Part shown: in pieces, positions 32,133 to 36,401 of the stretch
Numbering within the stretch: the stretch's first letter is position 1
Layout: each line of letters starts with the position of its first letter
From: Nitrososphaerales archaeon
GTDB lineage: Archaea; Thermoproteota; Nitrososphaeria; Nitrososphaerales; CADDZS01
Length of the DNA: 36,401 nucleotides
Assembly (NCBI GenBank): GCA_030038075.1
Contig: JASHPO010000021.1
Span: 1 to 36,401 of the forward strand
Direction of reading: 5' to 3'
Notes under the pieces: generated by a model
What the model was told of the DNA's origin: nothing
Seen by the model: only the letters and a program-made list of their open reading frames with translations
Databases searched by the model: none
Position numbers and translations under genes: made by a program

Positions 32133-32713
32133 TACACATAAGGAACGAGTTTACGAGTCTTTTTTCGATAATCTAGGTATTCTCCGTTCAGCTCCTGGAT
32201 AAGCATGCTTTCTTCCACAGAGATTCTGTAGAGGAAAACTGCAAGAAACATGAGCGGTACAAAAATCAAGGCAATCCTGTTTCCTATCAAAATTGCAAAG
32301 CCAAGCCAAAGTAAAATTTCTCCTGTATATCCGGGATGCCTGATCCGCGAGTAGGGGCCTGAAGTCACGACGTTTTGGCCCACGTCAACTTTGAGCGTTA
32401 CAGTGTAGTATTTTCCCATAGTGAGGGCCGCCCATATCCGAAGGCCCAATCCACAGAGCATGATAAAAAGCCCAAAAATGCCTGTTGCTACTCCTATGTT
32501 GAAACTCTCGATGCCCAGAAGATTCAATATTAGTGGAAGAATCATTCCGATCCCTACCGCCGATCCTATTGCTGGCATGCTCCCTTTTTCGAACTCGCCT
32601 CGCTTGAACGACTTGGCGCTCGGAGTCTTCCTCAGCCGCTGCTGGATCACGAAGAAAAAGATCATGATCGCATAGGCTGTGATAAAGAAGCCCAAGTCGA
32701 GACTAGGAATCAT
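32129..32713 (-). CDS. ICMT/PEMT-family membrane methyltransferase-like protein
   Basis: 194 residues with about five membrane helices. The C-terminal block VVTSGPYSRIRHPGYTGEIL and EESMLIQELNGEYLDYRKKTRKLVP is the SAM-binding signature of isoprenylcysteine carboxyl methyltransferases and phospholipid methyltransferases. In archaea the substrate is unknown; lipids or quinones are possible. ATG start. Shares its stop region (TTAG) with the NfeD-like gene. Confidence 0.85.
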   Translation of the reverse strand: MIPSLDLGFFITAYAIMIFFFVIQQRLRKTPSAKSFKRGEFEKGSMPAIGSAVGIGMILPLILNLLGIESFNIGVATGIFGLFIMLCGLGLRIWAALTMGKYYTVTLKVDVGQNVVTSGPYSRIRHPGYTGEILLWLGFAILIGNRIALIFVPLMFLAVFLYRISVEESMLIQELNGEYLDYRKKTRKLVPYVY

Positions 32714-33140
32714 TTCCTAGAGAGTGCTGATTATCCTCTTTATTGTAAAGGATTTGCCGATAACGCAAAAAGGCTCACCGGAGCCACACAAAGTCGACTT
32801 ATCAAAGTAGTCCCCAAACCAGAAAAGTAGGACAATATTTGGAATGACATTGAATAGCCGATAGGAATTCTTTAGGTGCAGAAAACAGCACTATGAAACA
32901 TGCTCAAAGAAGTCCTAGTAACTAGGCGCGCGGCCAACGACCATTCCTTTGGAAATCCGAAAAAGAGGGTTCTAGACTTATGGTCGGGAGTTTCGGCGAC
33001 AAGGTATTCATAATAAAAGTCCCTTCTGTTCTTGAACTTGCGCGAACACACGACTAACTCGTGAAAGCCTTCAAACAATTGGACAAGATGCGAAAGGAAG
33101 ACTAACGCTCTTCGAGACACGTCACAATTTTCCGGTAAAT
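32714..33140. other. Intergenic region with unassigned minus-strand frame
   Basis: 427 bp. The promoter of the ICMT-like gene lies at its left. A minus-strand frame (32872-33222) overlaps the zinc-ribbon gene; its unique part has no ATG start and no recognised family, though it includes plausible protein-like stretches (LVFLSHLVQLFEGFHEL). It may be a gene relic. Nothing else seen. Confidence 0.4.
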
Positions 33141-33449
33141 CTATGGATCGTATCCATTCGGAGAGACAGACATGTCGTCCTTCTTCACAAGCTCTAACCA
33201 CTTGTGGCCGCAGTGTTTGCACTCGTAGGAATATTGGAATTCCTTTTCATCGACAATAACTACTCCCTCACTCATCAACGAGGGGACTGGCAACACTACA
33301 CGGCCTCCGATAAGAGCGGTGTCCTGAGGGGCACGCTCAAACTTGTTAGTGACAATTTTTTCATCAGCAAGTTTCTTACCAATAATCCGAATTTCAAACA
33401 GTCTCCCGCAGTTAGGACACCTCCTGAAAAGTGTCTTTATCGCCGACAT
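33141..33449 (-). CDS. Zinc-ribbon protein, unknown
   Basis: 102 residues. Knuckles RRCPNCGRLFEIR near the start and YECKHCGHKWLEL near the end form a split zinc ribbon, with about 55 residues of beta-rich sequence between. ATG at 33449 is chosen over a longer frame (to 33587), because TTTATC at 33474-33479 is about 27 bp upstream and the extra N-terminus has no domain character. Divergent from the Ddn-like gene. Confidence 0.65.
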   Translation of the reverse strand: MSAIKTLFRRCPNCGRLFEIRIIGKKLADEKIVTNKFERAPQDTALIGGRVVLPVPSLMSEGVVIVDEKEFQYSYECKHCGHKWLELVKKDDMSVSPNGYDP

Positions 33450-33473
33450 CAGGGTACGCAATTTCTGGGTGGA

Positions 33474-33614
33474 GATAAAGAATTTTCGATAACCGCAGCT
33501 ATTCCATTTCGCAACGATCGAATCTTTAAACAGCGAGCGTTCCTTTGAAAATGCAGAAGGTTCTTGAATCCGTGTAATGCGGCCCAAGCCGCTTAGATGG
33601 CCAACCTTTTATTC
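33474..33614. promoter_or_regulatory. Divergent promoters of zinc-ribbon and Ddn-like genes
   Basis: TTTATC (minus, 33474-33479) is about 27 bp before ATG 33449. CTTTTATTC (plus, centred near 33610) is about 27 bp before ATG 33637. Both decide starts shorter than the longest open frames. Confidence 0.5.
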
Positions 33615-33636
33615 AGTGAGATTCGGATTAGGAGAA

Positions 33637-34056
33637 ATGAGCCGAGCAGACGACTACAACTCGCAGACGATTTCCGAGTTCCGTAAAAACCACGGGAAAG
33701 TGGGCGGGCACTTCGAAGGAGCTCCTCTGCTCTTGCTTCACACCGTTGGAAGACGAACTGGGAAACCGCGAATCAATCCAATGATGTACCTCAAAGACCG
33801 AGAGCATTACTTTGTGTTCGCTTCAAAGGGAGGCGCCGACACTAACCCGGATTGGTTCTACAATCTAAAAGCCCACCCTGATGTCAAAATCGAGGTCGGG
33901 GACGAGACCGTGGAAGCGCACGCCCGAGAAATGATCGGACGTGAACGCGACAACATTTACGAACGCCAAGCCAGCATATACCCTGCTTTCGCAGAGTATC
34001 AGCGAAAGACCAAAAGAGTCATCCCTGTAATTTCCCTAACAAGGCGTGATGGGTGA
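33637..34056 (+). CDS. Ddn-like deazaflavin (F420)-dependent nitroreductase
   Basis: 139 residues of the nitroreductase/Ddn (DUF385) family, F420-dependent reductases of quinones or nitro compounds. Seen: GKVGGHFEGAPLLLLHTVGRRTGKPR, NPMMYLKDREHYFVFASKGG and NPDWFYNLKAHPDVKIEVG, which are the family's characteristic blocks. ATG 33637 is set by a TATA box about 27 bp upstream. The DinB-like gene follows 23 bp later. Confidence 0.9.
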   Translation: MSRADDYNSQTISEFRKNHGKVGGHFEGAPLLLLHTVGRRTGKPRINPMMYLKDREHYFVFASKGGADTNPDWFYNLKAHPDVKIEVGDETVEAHAREMIGRERDNIYERQASIYPAFAEYQRKTKRVIPVISLTRRDG

Positions 34057-34079
34057 CCCACCCCAGGGAGAAACCGTGA

Positions 34080-34628
34080 TTGACTAGCTCATCGAGTGAA
34101 GCAGAAGAAATGCGGGCTGAGGCCGATCTCGAGTCGATAAGGGAATGGTTCGCCTACAACGACTATGTCAGGAAAAAGTATCTGAAGCTTCTCGAGAGTT
34201 TGCCCAGCAGAGAATTGGCGAAAGACACTGGAGCGTCTTTTCCATCGCTTCTTGACATCTCAGCCCACATATTCTTTGTATACCGACTGTGGCTCAAGGA
34301 AAGGTACAGCGGAGTAGAGTTGGACAAGGGCGATTCATTCGGACGAAAGTGCACCTCGTTTCAGGAGCTGAAAGAGGACGCCGAAAAGACGGGCCCCTAC
34401 ATCCTTGACTTTGTTCAGAATCTGCAGCCTCGGGATCTGAGACGGTGGATCGAAAGACCAAGGGACGGACAGCCATTCGCGTTCAACGTGAAGAGCATGC
34501 TCTGGCACTTGGTCGAAGAAGAGTTGCAGCACAGAGGCGAGCTCAATGCCCTCTTATGGCAAATGAACGTTGATCCGCCGATTACCGGTTGGGGCACGTG
34601 GAAAAAAGAAACGGGCGCTAAAGTCTAA
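34080..34628 (+). CDS. DinB-like four-helix-bundle protein
   Basis: 182 residues predicted as a four-helix DinB/YfiT bundle. Candidate metal ligands are the His in LLDISAHIFFVYRLW and the two in MLWHLVEEELQHRGELNALL, the usual three-histidine arrangement. Family members are metal-dependent thiol transferases or hydrolases, many of them using mycothiol or bacillithiol; the cofactor here is unknown. TTG start with an AGGGAG Shine-Dalgarno-like site about 9 bp upstream, unlike the leaderless neighbours, consistent with being second in an operon. Confidence 0.8.
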   Translation: MTSSSSEAEEMRAEADLESIREWFAYNDYVRKKYLKLLESLPSRELAKDTGASFPSLLDISAHIFFVYRLWLKERYSGVELDKGDSFGRKCTSFQELKEDAEKTGPYILDFVQNLQPRDLRRWIERPRDGQPFAFNVKSMLWHLVEEELQHRGELNALLWQMNVDPPITGWGTWKKETGAKV

Positions 34629-34768
34629 GCCAAAATAGACCACATGGAAAAATCTGTGTGGCTTTTAACTCTTGGGGCTTGTGGGGATTTGAACAAAAAT
34701 TTACTGGTAAATCCAAAAAGCCCAACTGGAAAAGGCTCAACTTCAACAATACTGGAAGGAAAAAGTGA

Positions 34769-35020
34769 TTTGAAGAATTCTTCAGTTATTGACTGGTTGC
34801 TTGAGGAAGATCAGCCGACAGTCCGCTATTACACTTTGGTTGATATTCTGGATCGGAAAGAAAACCTTCTTGGAGCAAAGACATTCTTGGATGGATTGAA
34901 TTTCTCTGTCGGCCTAAATTTGTCGCGACCAACTGGCGCGGGGGCTGTTCTGCTGTCCTTGTAAGTGGAGGAGTCTCTCCAAGGAAAAGTTGCTGGAAAT
35001 CCAAGCGAGGTGATTTTCAT
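34769..35020 (+). pseudogene. Truncated, frameshifted copy of the toroid protein gene
   Basis: From TTG 34769 the frame reads KNSSVIDWLLEEDQPTVRYY, the same opening as the intact protein at 21725 (WLLEENEPSVRY). About 45 codons later homology moves to another frame with PKFVATNW, matching SPKYLSTNW in the intact protein, and then fades. The repeats that make the toroid are gone. A decayed paralogue. Confidence 0.6.
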
Positions 35021-35052
35021 GGCATCGGACGGGCATAGCTACACGGCGATAG

Positions 35053-35217
35053 TGGCGCCGGCACCATAGGCGGCGCCTTATCTTATGGATCATAAATCTG
35101 CCAAATTACGGGAACTATAACGTGACAACCAAAAGTGCATTTGGAAGCTCCTGCAGCGCAGGAAACCTGAACTTGGATTCAAAAGTTCAAGAAATTGCCT
35201 GGAATGCAAACTGCTAA
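35053..35217 (+). pseudogene. C-terminal relic of an unidentified protein
   Basis: The open frame ends IINLPNYGNYNVTTKSAFG, SSCSAGNLNLDSKVQEIAWN and ANC before TAA. It has no start codon of its own; a glycine-rich piece in another frame just upstream (AGTIGGALSYG) may belong to the same lost gene. Family not recognised. Confidence 0.35.
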
Positions 35218-35269
35218 ACAGAACAAAAAGTCATACTCGATTTTCTCCGAGAATATATTTTCCTTCATC

Positions 35270-36401
35270 TCATTTGGCATTCGAGACTGGAGGAGCCAGT
35301 TCTTCGGCTGAGATCTTCGAGACTCGTCCGACAAAGAACAAGGCAAACGCGAATGAAACTACTACGCAGAACACAAGGATAAGAAAAATCTCGTCGTACG
35401 TGGATACAAGTGCATTGGTAATCGCGCTGGGCAAGGTCGCGCCCACGGAGAGCTCTTGGAAGCGCCAAGTCTCGAAAGCTGTCAAGAGTGAAATCCCCAG
35501 TGCTCCACCAAGACTTTGGAGAAATCGAGTCAGGCCAATGGCCGCTCCCACCTCGTCCTTCTGAGCTTCGTTTTGCACAGCGACAGTAGGAACCGCGAGC
35601 GAAAGGCCGAGACCAAAGCCAAGAGGAATCAACGGAAGAGCAATCCCGCCGACGGGCAAAAAGCCTGCCGCGAGCACCCAGAGATGGGTGGACGGCGTCA
35701 GCTGTGTCATGAAATATCCTGCTATGGCCGCTACAACCAGTCCCGGGGCAATCACGTACCGGTACGGCACGCGGGTAAGGATCTGGCCTGAGAGCGCTGC
35801 GCCGAGAATCAGCGGGATCGCGAGAAAGTAGATAATGTCGCGGACGTTGCTTGTGGCATTGGGACCCTCGTGCAGCAGAACTACGCCGACGAATACGGAA
35901 AGGAACGTGATCATCGTATTCAGCACAATGCCCGTGAAGAACATCGTCCCGCTTGCCGCGCCGATTACGCGCTGTCCCAAAATCCTGAGAGGAACGAGCG
36001 GCTCGCGAACCCGGAGCTCCCACCAGAGGAAAGCCGCAAACAGAGTGACTGATCCCGCGAGGAGCCCGATAATTCTGGGATCAGTCCAAGCCCAGCCAGC
36101 GTCCGAGACCTCGACGAGCGCAAACATGAGAGCGCCAACCCAACCGGAAAGCAACCCGGCGCCGGGGACGTCAAATCGACCCGCAACTATCGGACGCAGC
36201 GGCCCTATCGCGGCCAAGAGCACTATCATAGTCATAAAGCCAAACGGAAGATTGATGTAAAAGACCCAGCGCCAAGTTGTTACCGAAACAATGTAGCTGC
36301 CCACGAGAGGACCGAGGACGATTGCGATACCCGCCGCTCCACTTAGTACGCCGGTCGCCCGCGCACGCGTCTTTGGGGGAAAGAGCACCGCGATCATCGC
36401 T
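35270..36401 (-). CDS. MFS drug exporter, DHA2 (EmrB/QacA) type, N-terminus outside window
   Basis: 377 residues are visible, and the frame continues past the window end. Motif C of 14-helix DHA2 exporters is clear: GPLVGSYIVSVTTWRWVFYI followed by NLPFGF. About ten further hydrophobic helices and a soluble C-terminal tail ending PPVSNAK follow. These proton-driven exporters expel hydrophobic or cationic toxic compounds. The reading frame opens at an ATG only 4 bp inside the edge, but the first transport helices must lie beyond it. Confidence 0.9.
   Translation of the reverse strand, partial: AMIAVLFPPKTRARATGVLSGAAGIAIVLGPLVGSYIVSVTTWRWVFYINLPFGFMTMIVLLAAIGPLRPIVAGRFDVPGAGLLSGWVGALMFALVEVSDAGWAWTDPRIIGLLAGSVTLFAAFLWWELRVREPLVPLRILGQRVIGAASGTMFFTGIVLNTMITFLSVFVGVVLLHEGPNATSNVRDIIYFLAIPLILGAALSGQILTRVPYRYVIAPGLVVAAIAGYFMTQLTPSTHLWVLAAGFLPVGGIALPLIPLGFGLGLSLAVPTVAVQNEAQKDEVGAAIGLTRFLQSLGGALGISLLTAFETWRFQELSVGATLPSAITNALVSTYDEIFLILVFCVVVSFAFALFFVGRVSKISAEELAPPVSNAK

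Larger units (their letters stand above)
34629..35269. other. Gene-decay region
   Basis: 641 bp with no intact gene. It holds a truncated paralogue of the toroid protein (34769-35020) and a C-terminal relic of another protein (about 35053-35217). A frame starting ATG 34644 reads into the first relic but its first 40 codons match nothing. Confidence 0.5.

Noticed and set aside
33450-33587. N-terminal extension of the zinc-ribbon protein
   Set aside because: The upstream 46 codons show no domain, and the TATA box position places transcription at 33449.
34676-34697. String resembling the 3' end of a tRNA on the minus strand (GTTCAAATCCCC)
   Set aside because: The 5' side of the T-stem does not pair (a T-run faces the C-run), and no anticodon arm or D-arm could be fitted upstream. 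It might be an old attachment-site fragment, but nothing else supports that.
35265-36023. 252-codon minus-strand frame overlapping the MFS gene
   Set aside because: Arg/Ser-rich with no hydrophobic pattern; a shadow of the clear DHA2 transporter in the other frame.
1-36401. CRISPR array, rRNA, tRNA or insertion sequence
   Set aside because: No regularly spaced direct repeats, no T-arm with matching acceptor stem, no rRNA-like stretch and no transposase was found on either strand by reading.

Overview
This window looks archaeal and most resembles the Thaumarchaeota/Nitrososphaerota (TACK) side of the domain. It encodes a family B DNA polymerase, archaeal-type ProRS, aIF1, ribosomal protein S17e, a KEOPS subunit (Cgi121), a tetraether synthase-like radical SAM protein, FAD-dependent ThyX and F420-type oxidoreductases. 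Many genes have a TATA box about 26 bp before the start codon, which suggests leaderless mRNAs, and TTG/GTG starts are frequent. The lineage is inferred from protein resemblance only. No rRNA, tRNA, CRISPR array or insertion sequence was recognised.

Layout. 1-12.9 kb is mostly housekeeping: polB (3' end cut by the window), a Tes-like radical SAM gene divergent from a DegT aminotransferase, proS with a CPBP membrane protease gene directly upstream, thyX, several small zinc-ribbon proteins, aIF1, a zinc alcohol dehydrogenase and triosephosphate isomerase, the last preceded by a 29-codon acidic mini-gene. 12.9-17.2 kb is an information-processing cluster. Sua5 (+) converges with, and overlaps, a minus-strand run: zinc ribbon, TatD, S17e, SerK-like kinase, MoaD/ThiS-like carrier, phosphoribosyltransferase, Cgi121. 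Sua5 and Cgi121 both serve t6A tRNA modification. The SerK and MoaD-like genes overlap, suggesting phosphoserine- and sulfur-carrier-linked cysteine or cofactor synthesis.

17.4-26.3 kb is an accessory, cell-surface-flavoured region: an F420/LLM oxidoreductase, a decayed coiled-coil surface protein, a two-gene coiled-coil operon of unknown function, a terpenoid-cyclase-like toroid protein, a prepilin-like glycoprotein, a Ser/Thr-rich mucin-like anchored protein and a small membrane coiled-coil protein. 26.4-36.4 kb is mixed: a UbiA prenyltransferase, a QOR/MarR pair, a GNAT enzyme, a PH-like/zinc-ribbon protein, membrane proteins (NfeD-like, ICMT-like, one unknown), a Ddn-like F420 protein and DinB pair, and a truncated DHA2-type MFS exporter. 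This part holds visible gene decay: a PPOX-family relic near 31.2-31.6 kb, a broken paralogue of the toroid protein near 34.8 kb and a further relic near 35.1 kb.

Most functional calls rest on motifs read by eye from translations. No database search was possible.
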